Part shown: piece by piece, positions 1-6,418 of the stretch
How the letters are laid out: each line of letters begins with the position of its first letter
Position numbering within the stretch: position 1 is the stretch's first letter
Origin: Candidatus Gerdarchaeota archaeon
GTDB taxonomy: Archaea; Asgardarchaeota; Heimdallarchaeia; JABLTI01
Direction of reading: 5' to 3'
Length of the DNA stretch: 10,429 nt
Assembly: GCA_016840945.1 (NCBI GenBank)
Contig: JAEORJ010000139.1
Coordinates: 1 to 10,429, forward strand
Program-made: the position numbers and the translations under genes
Notes under the pieces: generated by a model
What the model saw: the letters and a program-made list of their open reading frames with translations, nothing else
Told to the model about the DNA's origin: nothing
Database searches by the model: none

Positions 1-412
1 ATGTCTTTGGGTAATAATCTACCTCCATAGTGTTTTTTGTTCCTAATAATCCTACTTTGGTTAATTTTCTATCTTGGATTGCTTTTCCTGTTGCTTCCAT
101 AATACTGATCATTGGCACTTTCACTTTTTCAACTAATCTATCAAAAATAGTGTGTGGAGTATTTGCTGCAATTATTATAATCTCTGCTTTAGCATCAATC
201 AAGTTTTTAGCTGAATTTCCTAACTCATTTAGTACTTTATCCCATTGATTATCAGCTATTAGTTTAGCCATTTTTCCATGATTTAAACTATCTATTACTA
301 ATTCCGGAGCCATAGTTCCAGGATATATTTTTCTATATTCATCAATAATTATTCGATAATAATCTATAGTTGAATAAGCACTCATTCCACCAATAATGCC
401 AATTTTTTTCAT
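1..412 (-). CDS. Aspartate/glutamate racemase family protein, N-terminal part (cut by window edge)
   Basis: The first 137 codons of a leftward gene whose C-terminal half lies outside the window. The protein begins MKKIGIIGGMS, the hallmark of the Asp/Glu racemase (YgeA/RacX-like) family, followed by a YY dipeptide at 18-19, an ANTPH motif at 83-87 where the family has its first catalytic residue, and ATGKAI then GLLGT (121-125) as in YgeA. Members are cofactor-independent cytosolic enzymes that invert amino acids using two opposed acid/base residues, usually Cys/Cys or Thr/Cys. Here the residue just before the NT pair is Ala83, so the first catalytic position appears non-standard; the second lies beyond the edge. 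An in-frame ATG at 421 would add MIL, but the family starts at MKKIG and a GGATGAT ribosome-site candidate sits four bases before ATG 412. Substrate cannot be read from this fragment. Confidence 0.9.
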   Translation of the reverse strand, partial: MKKIGIIGGMSAYSTIDYYRIIIDEYRKIYPGTMAPELVIDSLNHGKMAKLIADNQWDKVLNELGNSAKNLIDAKAEIIIIAANTPHTIFDRLVEKVKVPMISIMEATGKAIQDRKLTKVGLLGTKNTMEVDYYPKT

Positions 413-415
413 TAA

Positions 416-429
416 AATCATCCTTTATA
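416..429 (-). promoter_or_regulatory. Ribosome-site leader of racemase gene, identical to that of the surface protein gene
   Basis: On the minus strand this reads TATAAAGGATGATT, and the same 14 bases precede the surface protein gene (5692-5705). The AGGA and TGAT parts each match pieces of the archaeal anti-SD complement (AGGAGGTGAT), so it most likely works as a ribosome site. It lies too close to the start codon for its TATAAA to be the TATA box. It contains an in-frame ATG, leaving a small ambiguity over the true start. Confidence 0.45.
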
Positions 430-463
430 CATATCTATTTTTGTTGCATTATTGTTTTTTCTA

Positions 464-485
464 GTGATTAATTTTTGTGATTAAT
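464..485. repeat. Pair of 9-base direct repeats between divergent genes
   Basis: GTGATTAAT occurs at 464-472 and again at 477-485, 13 bases apart start to start, inside the 150-base gap between the divergent racemase and TPR genes. Exact copies this close in a divergent promoter region could be a binding site for a regulator, but the DNA is AT-rich and the match is short. Nothing else in 413-562 looks like a gene. Confidence 0.35.
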
Positions 486-562
486 CTTTTTTTATTTTCT
501 TACTTTATCCATAAACTTCTTAAAATTCTGATTAAACATACTTTTTTATTGGAAGTTTTGCA

Positions 563-1519
563 ATGACAAAAAATGATGACCCCATAAATGAAAAGGTAAT
601 TGAATTATTTTATCAAGGAGTAACTTATTATGATAATGAAGAAGATCAAAAAGCTCTTGAGTGTTTTTTAAAAGCTCATGAATTGGATCCAAATTACATT
701 GAACCGATAAATGCTTTAGGTAATGTCTACTACTTTTTGGGTGACTATGAAAACGCATTAACATTTAGTATAAAACTTCTTGCTTTTGATGAAGGGAATG
801 TTATTTCAATTATCAAAGTAGCTGAATGCTATTATGAAATGGAAAGATATGATGATGCACTTACTTATTTTCAAAAAGCTATAGAAATAACACCTGATGA
901 TTTCATCCTCTGGCGTGATATTGGTAATTGTTATGCGGTAAAAGGCGATTATGAAAAAGCCCTTGAAAACTTTTTAATTTCTGAAAAAATTAATCCCAAG
1001 GAAATTATGACAGTATTTAATATTGCTAATTGTTATGACCAGCTTCAAGAGTATGAAAAGGCAATCAAATATTATTATCGTTCTGTAGAAATTGAAGATG
1101 AATTATATATGATTTGGAGTCGTCTTGCAGATCTCCATTGGGAACGCAAAGAGCTCCAAGAAGCTATTACTTGCTTATTAAAATCCGCTGAATATGAACC
1201 GAATGTTACTAGTACTTGGAATAACTTGGCATGTGCTTATCAAGAGTTGGGTAAACTTGAAGAATCATTTGAAAGTGTGGAAAAAGCAATTGCATTGGAT
1301 CCTAATAACTCACATGCTTATCATACTCTTGGTGACTCCTTTAAAATGAAAGGTAATTATGAAGCTGCTTTTGAAAATTATAAAAAAGCAGTAGAATTAA
1401 ATCCTCATTATGAATTACACATTGAAGCTTTACGTTCTATTTTAGAAAAACTAGATAAAGAATTTGATATTGAAGCCTTCTTGAAAAAATTCAATTCAAT
1501 TACATTCAAAAATAATTAA
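563..1519 (+). CDS. TPR-repeat protein, eight tandem repeats
   Basis: A 318-residue protein made almost entirely of tetratricopeptide repeats. Eight consecutive 34-residue units can be laid out without gaps at about 12-45, 46-79, 80-113, 114-147, 148-181, 182-215, 216-249 and 250-283. They show the usual pattern of small/aromatic residues in helix A (LGNVYY, IGNCYA, LGDSF), Ala in helix B (YEKALENF, YEAAFENY) and a closing Pro in several units (DPN, TPD, NPK, NPH). A final helical segment (about 284-312) probably caps the superhelix. There is no signal peptide, membrane segment or enzymatic domain, so it is expected to be a cytoplasmic scaffold whose partner is unknown. The ATG at 563 is preceded by GGAAG at 551-555, seven bases upstream. 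The barstar-like gene follows on the same strand after 59 bases, so co-transcription is possible. Confidence 0.9.
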   Translation: MTKNDDPINEKVIELFYQGVTYYDNEEDQKALECFLKAHELDPNYIEPINALGNVYYFLGDYENALTFSIKLLAFDEGNVISIIKVAECYYEMERYDDALTYFQKAIEITPDDFILWRDIGNCYAVKGDYEKALENFLISEKINPKEIMTVFNIANCYDQLQEYEKAIKYYYRSVEIEDELYMIWSRLADLHWERKELQEAITCLLKSAEYEPNVTSTWNNLACAYQELGKLEESFESVEKAIALDPNNSHAYHTLGDSFKMKGNYEAAFENYKKAVELNPHYELHIEALRSILEKLDKEFDIEAFLKKFNSITFKNN

Positions 1520-1578
1520 AGGTAGAATCTAATATATCTCCTATAATACTATTTGCTAAACTTAGGAGCTAACAAATA

Positions 1579-1866
1579 ATGGTTGCGAAAACCTTTATTT
1601 TAGATTGTCAAAATATTAACTCTCTCGAGGATTTTCATGATGAAGTAGAGAGAATTCTTTGCCCTGAATTTGATTTCTATGGGCGAAATTGGGATGCGTT
1701 TAATGATATTTTGCGAGGAGACTTTGGTTCATTTGATTCAGATGAAAATATCACACTGATTTTTAAAGGGCAAGAACATGTAAGGGAACTATTAGGCGAA
1801 GGTTTTCTCGAGACTTTCATAGAAATTGTAGCATTACATGACACTATCAAACTTGTCTTTGAATGA
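1579..1866 (+). CDS. Barstar-like protein (barnase inhibitor family)
   Basis: A 95-residue acidic protein with the length and layout of barstar. An N-terminal strand (FILDCQNI) is followed by a first helix (SLEDFHDEVERIL), then YGRNWDAFNDIL at 34-45, which aligns with the YGENLDALWDAL barnase-binding segment of Bacillus barstar. It ends with a strand-helix-strand part (ITLIFKG, LETFIEIVA, IKLVFE). Asp39 and Asp43 align with barstar Asp35 and Asp39, which contact the barnase active site. The Trp38 position of barstar is Asn42 here. In characterised cases barstar-fold proteins block a cognate RNase, but no barnase-like or other toxin gene is seen within the window, so the partner is unknown. 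GGAG at 1565-1568, ten bases before the ATG, supports the start. The gene lies 59 bases after the TPR gene and converges with the Fe-S reductase gene across a 23-base gap. Confidence 0.82.
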   Translation: MVAKTFILDCQNINSLEDFHDEVERILCPEFDFYGRNWDAFNDILRGDFGSFDSDENITLIFKGQEHVRELLGEGFLETFIEIVALHDTIKLVFE

Positions 1867-1889
1867 TTTAGACAACCTTTTTGCTTCTA

Positions 1890-2873
1890 TTAATTTTGAT
1901 GCTTTTTCAAATATCTAGCATGTAATTCCTTATATCCAGTAGTGGAAAATGGACAGACCTTTATACAAATCGAACAGCTATGGTTTTCAACAAAATACTC
2001 GAAACACTTTTCACTAATATTATGGGTAAAAAGTCCATTTTTTTGCATGATTGGTTTTTCCATCAATGATTTTGGAGGACAACTTCTAATACATTTCCCA
2101 CATGTTGCACAATGATTAGGAATCCAACTATGTGGATTTTCAGTAGCAAATGGTAGATTTGGTATATCAGTAAAAACTACTGCTATTCTTACTCGAGGAC
2201 CATGCTCAGGGGTGATTAATAATCCATGTCTGCCAAACCATCCCAAACCTGCTTCCTTTGCTAGTGGGGGATACAAAGCAACTCCTCCGAGTGGGTGAGA
2301 TGCTTGAGCAGAAAATCCTTTGCTTCGCAAGTAAGCTGCGACTTTATTTGCTATAATACCTAAATTATTGTAGGTTTCCATGACCATTTTAGCTGTCTTG
2401 CGGTGAGGTGCCAATGCAATTCGATCACTATCCATTTCTTTAGTAAAAACAATAGCATTTTCATAAAGAACTGCTTTTTCTTTGAAAACTAATTCTCGAG
2501 ATACTTTAGTAAAACCAATGCTAGAAACTCCTTGTTTCTTACAAAATTCAATCAAATTGTTTACAAAAGTATCATCAACATTTGATTTTTGTTTTTCAGT
2601 GTTCTTTTTCAAACTTCTATATGAGCGTTTTATATTTATTATATTGGAAAGTAATGTTGGGGCAATTGTGAAGTGAATCAACCTATTTGTTTTTCCTTTT
2701 TCAACATGTTCAATTATATGTAACGGTATATCATATCTTGTTGGAGAATCCTCACTAGAAATGATTGCATTAGGTTTTTGAGCAACAGTATTTTCTTTCT
2801 CATAGATTTTCAGAAGGTTAGGTTTCATTATTCTTTTATAAAAAAATAGCTGAATTCTTTGTTTCAAATTCAA
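1890..2873 (-). CDS. Cytoplasmic RdhA/QueG-like protein with two 4Fe-4S clusters
   Basis: A 327-residue protein of the superfamily shared by reductive dehalogenases (RdhA) and epoxyqueuosine reductase (QueG), corrinoid-dependent reductases fed by two Fe-S clusters. The core GLGWFGRHGLLITPEHGPR (209-227), followed by TDIPNLP, is closer to RdhA than to QueG. The C-terminal ferredoxin part has C255-x2-C258-x2-C261-x3-C265-P and C290 with C300-x2-C303-x3-C307-P, enough for two 4Fe-4S clusters. There is no twin-arginine signal, no membrane-anchor partner gene nearby and no C-terminal HEAT domain, so it is neither a classic respiratory dehalogenase nor a full QueG. It is best called a cytosolic RdhA-like reductase of unknown substrate. 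Translation probably starts at TTG 2873, because a perfect GGTGAT ribosome site ends five bases before it; the next ATG (residue 16) has no such site. It has its own TATA box, so it is probably transcribed separately from the surface protein gene upstream. Confidence 0.85.
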   Translation of the reverse strand: MNLKQRIQLFFYKRIMKPNLLKIYEKENTVAQKPNAIISSEDSPTRYDIPLHIIEHVEKGKTNRLIHFTIAPTLLSNIINIKRSYRSLKKNTEKQKSNVDDTFVNNLIEFCKKQGVSSIGFTKVSRELVFKEKAVLYENAIVFTKEMDSDRIALAPHRKTAKMVMETYNNLGIIANKVAAYLRSKGFSAQASHPLGGVALYPPLAKEAGLGWFGRHGLLITPEHGPRVRIAVVFTDIPNLPFATENPHSWIPNHCATCGKCIRSCPPKSLMEKPIMQKNGLFTHNISEKCFEYFVENHSCSICIKVCPFSTTGYKELHARYLKKHQN

Positions 2874-2878
2874 AAAAT

Positions 2879-2884
2879 ATCACC
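2879..2884 (-). promoter_or_regulatory. Ribosome binding site GGTGAT deciding a TTG start
   Basis: On the minus strand GGTGAT, an exact match to part of the complement of the archaeal 16S rRNA tail, lies five bases before the TTG at 2873. This fixes a non-ATG start for the RdhA/QueG-like gene. Confidence 0.65.
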
Positions 2885-2910
2885 AAATTACCAATATTAG
2901 ACTATTTTAC

Positions 2911-2920
2911 CTTTATATAT
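2911..2920 (-). promoter_or_regulatory. TATA box of the Fe-S reductase gene
   Basis: On the minus strand ATATATAAAG is a strong archaeal TATA-box candidate. A transcript start about 26 bases downstream would fall near 2889, giving a leader of about 15 bases that just includes the GGTGAT ribosome site at 2884-2879. This spacing agreement is the main support. Confidence 0.6.
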
Positions 2921-2971
2921 CCATTGCTAGTATTTCAAAAGAATTCACTTTGCAGAAAAAATTTTATTGAT

Positions 2972-2994
2972 AGAAAAAAAGAAAGAGAAAGAAG
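2972..2994 (-). terminator. U-rich terminator tract after the surface protein gene
   Basis: Seven bases after the stop codon of the surface protein gene, the minus strand carries a pyrimidine-only run of about 23 bases with a TTTTTTT core, followed by a second T run near 2956-2961. Archaeal transcription commonly ends at such U tracts without a hairpin. It separates the surface protein gene from the downstream reductase, which has its own promoter. Confidence 0.55.
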
Positions 2995-3000
2995 TTCTCT

Positions 3001-5685
3001 TTAAGCTGCAACTATTTTCTTCTTTCTTCTTGCTCTTACAATCACTACTAGAATAAAGATTCCTAAGGTTAGTGCTCCAGAAGCTGACCAAGTAAAGATA
3101 CCTAATGGACTGGTGGCGAATGCTATGAAGGACTCCCACCATGTTGGTGGATTGTAAACTGTATATGTAAGTTCTATCTCTTCAATATTGCCAGCTGTAT
3201 CAAAAAGCTTGAAGACTATTAAATATTCACCATTTTCATTCATTTCAGTATTCCACTGATAGCTTTCTGGAGGAGCAGTATCACCAAAAATTACTGATCC
3301 ATTTAGCTGTATCTCGAATGCTTGTATTCCACTACCAAGATCATAAGCATCTGTAAAATTGAAGGTAATGGTACCATTAAGAACTTGTGTTTCAGGAGGT
3401 GCTTCATAAACTAACACTGGATTAACAGTATCAGTAACAACATATGAATCGTAGGGATTGAGCTGTGATCCTAATAAAGTTATATGACCGTTGATATCTA
3501 TTGCTGCGAAGTAATATGAAATGGTTGTTCCATAATCATGACCAGGTATAGTAGCAGTATATCTTCCCGCATCGAGTGTCATAGGCATTGGTAATAACCA
3601 TGAACCGCCATCAATTTGTACAGAAAGTTCAACTTCCGCTACTGCAATATTGTCATGAACCTCCACACTAATATCCACTGGTTCATCATATTCAGGAGCA
3701 ACAGGATTTAGTAACGAATTAGTAATTTGTGGTCCTTCAATATCACGTGAAAAGTGTATATGATCAAATATTGTTGAAACAACCTCTGTTCCTGTAGCAT
3801 ATGAACTTAGGTAAATTTGAGTTATGTTGTAATCATCCTCACCAAATGCGATTGTAATATCATTTGAAACGTCCCTGAAAAGATTATTCCAGGTACCAAT
3901 TTCATCATGTCCTTCTACAAAATAATAATAATGACTTGAGGAGTTTGTATAGGAAAAGAAACTATTATTTCCCAGAATATAATGTATAAAATAACTGGAA
4001 TCTAATTCTAGCCTAATCTCAGAATAGGCTAAACTACCAATATTTGTTATCTCATCTAATCGCCAATAGAAATCGGTATAGACATTGCTAGTAATTTGGA
4101 AGAAGGTATTCTTATAACAATTAATATTAGTTGCTCCTATGTATGATGTAAGATTTGCAGCATAGTCACCATCAAAGGCATCGGAAGTGATGTTTATGTA
4201 CTGATCATTTGCTGAATTTACCCATAAATTCAAAGGATCAGTCAGCGATTCTACAATATTATTTTCAAAAGATGCATCACCTGCTGGATAGGTAGTAATT
4301 TTAAATTCATCAACCAATAATTGTACATTGACATCAGGTGTATTGTATAAATCAGTATAGAATCCAACATAATTTGGGACTACATCAGGTATTTTAAATG
4401 TATTATATAATTCATATAAGTCAAAAGTGAAATGCTGCCAAGTATCTCGGATGCCAAAACCATTCGCTTTTACAGCATAAGAACTATATGTTGAATAAGA
4501 ATAATTAGAGAAACTAGCTAAATTATTGTTTTCATCGCCTAAAATGAAGTATAAATAACTAGTATAGGTATTATTCGATGAATAAATGTAAAAGTAAGAG
4601 TATTGACTTCCAATTCCAGGGGAATCAGAATATTTCCAATCGAAGCTATAAACAACTTCACCAGGTTCGTTTCCGAACCAACCTTTTGGAACTTCACCCC
4701 AAGCATCATAAATGTAGTTTTCAGCACGAATATTAGATGAAGGTGAGGATGTTAATCCTTGAGTGGTAGAAGTTAAATTCATTGAACTGGTTCCTTCTAC
4801 ATAATCAGTTTTAGATAAAGTTAGTGAAGCTCCACCTGATGAACTATCATACCACTTATATGAATTGCCATCTTCGAAATCACCATTTTGTGAAAGATAA
4901 TTAAACCCTGTACCATTTGTTAGGACTATATCATCAAAGAGCAAAATAGTTGACCCTGATGGATTAGCTACTGAGGTAGTATAGAAATAGATATAGGTTA
5001 CATAACTAGTTGCCAAATTTACACCTGGAAAAGCTTGTTCGATATCTTTGGTTAGATTTCGTTCCACATTCGACCAAGTATTTAAGGAAACTCGCTCATC
5101 AAAATAAGCAGTAGTTGAGCTATTAAGTGGAATGCCACTTACTCGTGAAAGATAGTAGTTCAAATAACGATTTCCAAGATTTGTGCTGACTCGCATTCTG
5201 AGATACATCTCAGCCCCAAAAACATAGTCCGGATTTGCTTTTGCATTAAACCACACATTGTATGATATATCTTGATAAAGATAACTTCTTTGAGGTAAAT
5301 CTGCTACATATCTAGTGCTATAGTAGCTTGAACCATATTGAGGTGTTGCTTTACAAGTTAGTATTGCACCATAAGAACCTGAGTGAACTTCATCTTTGTA
5401 TGAATGGTTAGTATAACCGTTTCCTGTACCAGAACCATAAAAAGCTGCTGGTTCGTGGTTAGGTTTTTCTTCTTCCATCCCACCATCGTAAAAAACATTC
5501 GTTTTTATTAATTCCATTCCCTCAGGACCAGGTGTATTCACAATATAATCATTATTTATTGGTCCTAGTGTTTGAGCCTTAACTACATCTAACTGCAAAG
5601 AGCTTACATTTAGATTTGGTTGACTAATAACCATTTGTAAGAAAAAGGCTGCCAAAATTAGGATTACTAATGATTTACGTTTCAT
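3001..5685 (-). CDS. Membrane-anchored surface protein with three related jelly-roll-like modules and two Ig-like domains
   Basis: An 894-residue protein from ATG 5685. Residues 1-22 form a signal peptide (MKRKS, then a hydrophobic stretch). The ectodomain is rich in Tyr, Ser, Asn and Thr and has over a dozen N-x-S/T sequons. Three modules of about 180-210 residues follow one another at about 64-257, 266-467 and 470-650. Each has a TW-x-(N/H/S) motif (Trp204, Trp416, Trp599) and ends in a strand with an Asp motif (LLFDDI, LLVDEF, STIFDHI), like the closing strand of carbohydrate-binding jelly rolls. Two Ig-like domains follow (about 652-750 and 753-846; VHDNIAVAEVELSV, then FKLFDTAGNIEE). A membrane helix at about 861-883 and an ARRKKK tail anchor it with the bulk outside. 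No catalytic motif was recognised; a role in adhesion, glycan binding or cell envelope is inference. An in-frame ATG at 5697 exists, but GGATGAT at 5693-5699 sits seven bases before ATG 5685. Confidence 0.85.
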   Translation of the reverse strand: MKRKSLVILILAAFFLQMVISQPNLNVSSLQLDVVKAQTLGPINNDYIVNTPGPEGMELIKTNVFYDGGMEEEKPNHEPAAFYGSGTGNGYTNHSYKDEVHSGSYGAILTCKATPQYGSSYYSTRYVADLPQRSYLYQDISYNVWFNAKANPDYVFGAEMYLRMRVSTNLGNRYLNYYLSRVSGIPLNSSTTAYFDERVSLNTWSNVERNLTKDIEQAFPGVNLATSYVTYIYFYTTSVANPSGSTILLFDDIVLTNGTGFNYLSQNGDFEDGNSYKWYDSSSGGASLTLSKTDYVEGTSSMNLTSTTQGLTSSPSSNIRAENYIYDAWGEVPKGWFGNEPGEVVYSFDWKYSDSPGIGSQYSYFYIYSSNNTYTSYLYFILGDENNNLASFSNYSYSTYSSYAVKANGFGIRDTWQHFTFDLYELYNTFKIPDVVPNYVGFYTDLYNTPDVNVQLLVDEFKITTYPAGDASFENNIVESLTDPLNLWVNSANDQYINITSDAFDGDYAANLTSYIGATNINCYKNTFFQITSNVYTDFYWRLDEITNIGSLAYSEIRLELDSSYFIHYILGNNSFFSYTNSSSHYYYFVEGHDEIGTWNNLFRDVSNDITIAFGEDDYNITQIYLSSYATGTEVVSTIFDHIHFSRDIEGPQITNSLLNPVAPEYDEPVDISVEVHDNIAVAEVELSVQIDGGSWLLPMPMTLDAGRYTATIPGHDYGTTISYYFAAIDINGHITLLGSQLNPYDSYVVTDTVNPVLVYEAPPETQVLNGTITFNFTDAYDLGSGIQAFEIQLNGSVIFGDTAPPESYQWNTEMNENGEYLIVFKLFDTAGNIEEIELTYTVYNPPTWWESFIAFATSPLGIFTWSASGALTLGIFILVVIVRARRKKKIVAA

Positions 5686-5691
5686 TATAAT

Positions 5692-5705
5692 AATCATCCT
5701 TTATA
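5692..5705 (-). promoter_or_regulatory. Ribosome-site leader of the surface protein gene
   Basis: The same TATAAAGGATGATT that precedes the racemase gene at 416-429. The GGATGAT part lies seven bases before ATG 5685, favouring that start over the overlapping ATG at 5697. Confidence 0.45.
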
Positions 5706-5878
5706 ATTATAAAATAACCTTATCTCTTATAATTTATAATTTAACTGGTCACCAAAATCTTGAATAAAAAAGATATATTCACTAAAACTAAAATCATACT
5801 AATGTGGATTAATCTCTTATTTTCTATAATTGTTCAGTAAATACCTAATTATTTATTAAAGAAATCACTTTATGTTCG
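5706..5878. other. Divergent promoter region, no gene seen
   Basis: An AT-rich gap between the surface protein gene (leftward) and the Cys-rich protein gene (rightward). On the minus strand 5726-5742 reads as TATA-like DNA (AAATTATAAATTATAAG) that could serve the surface gene with a short leader. On the plus strand ATTTATTAAA at 5851-5860 could serve the Cys-rich gene. A 9-base near-perfect palindrome TGGTCACCA at 5746-5754 just upstream of the first TATA candidate is a possible BRE or operator site. None of these is decisive. Confidence 0.35.
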
Positions 5879-5890
5879 TTGGGTAAGGCG

Positions 5891-6418
5891 ATGGTAATTT
5901 ACTCGCAACATTTCTGTGTTTTAATTTATGCACAAAACGATTGGAAAGAAAAGGATTATGAATCCATAACTGAAAAAACTTTCACAGATTTTATGAGCGG
6001 AACAGCACATGCAGATTGTGACGTGTGCTTAACTTGTCCTGTTTGTCGAGCAAATTGGGAACTATTTAATCCAGAGAATCCTGGAGAATATATTCAATTT
6101 TGTGAATTTTGTGAAGTATTATTACCTTTGATGAAGGATAAACTAACTAGTGATGGAATGATTCTCTTCTCACATAGTTTATTGAACTTAGATGCTTTGA
6201 AGCAATTTGTTGAGTATTCCCTAAAAAGTAAAAAAATCAAAAAGATCTTTGTTTTGGAACAAGATGATTATGTGAATAAGAAGAGAACAAAACCAAACAA
6301 ACTTTCAGAACAAATTAAGCAACAAGAAATAAGCTGCAGTAAATTTGTTGAGTTGATTACTTCCAAAACCTTTGAATACAATGTTCTTTACGAAATTTTC
6401 AAAGATAAATACTATTAA
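5891..6418 (+). CDS. Cys-rich protein of unknown function with CxxCxxCxxC and CxxC motifs
   Basis: A protein of 175 residues from ATG 5891, or 179 from an in-frame TTG at 5879; neither start has a clear ribosome site, and ATG is preferred by default. Counting from the ATG, a run of four evenly spaced cysteines (C43, C46, C49, C52) is followed by a pair at C71 and C74, with lone cysteines at 9 and 149. This suggests bound zinc or an Fe-S cluster; the third spacing is CxxC rather than the CxxxCP of ferredoxins, so a typical bacterial-ferredoxin 4Fe-4S site is not obvious. Residues 79-125 look like an alpha/beta segment (MILFSHSLL, KIFVLEQDD), and the C-terminal third is Lys-rich and helical. 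No signal peptide or membrane helix is seen. I do not recognise a family. The gene converges on the sulfatase-maturase gene, their stop codons overlapping within a shared TTAA. Confidence 0.7.
   Translation: MVIYSQHFCVLIYAQNDWKEKDYESITEKTFTDFMSGTAHADCDVCLTCPVCRANWELFNPENPGEYIQFCEFCEVLLPLMKDKLTSDGMILFSHSLLNLDALKQFVEYSLKSKKIKKIFVLEQDDYVNKKRTKPNKLSEQIKQQEISCSKFVELITSKTFEYNVLYEIFKDKYY

Noticed and set aside
30..248. A 72-codon plus-strand open frame with hydrophobic segments at the left edge
   Set aside because: It is the complement of the racemase-family gene, whose minus-strand frame has clear family motifs.
416..429. Reading TATAAAGG before the racemase gene as its TATA box
   Set aside because: It lies about 5-17 bases before the start codon, so a transcript starting 26 bases downstream would miss the conserved N-terminus.
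1520..1866. A complete toxin-antitoxin pair around the barstar-like gene
   Set aside because: The upstream neighbour is a TPR protein and the downstream one a convergent Fe-S reductase; no RNase motif was seen.
1890..2873. Calling the Fe-S protein QueG (epoxyqueuosine reductase) or a respiratory reductive dehalogenase
   Set aside because: It lacks the C-terminal HEAT domain of full-length QueG and its core motif is RdhA-like, but it has no TAT signal or anchor partner. The evidence supports only the superfamily.
2945..5697. Other short minus-strand frames inside or overlapping the surface protein gene
   Set aside because: They are out-of-frame shadows with no start signals or recognisable motifs; the long frame has a signal peptide and membrane anchor.
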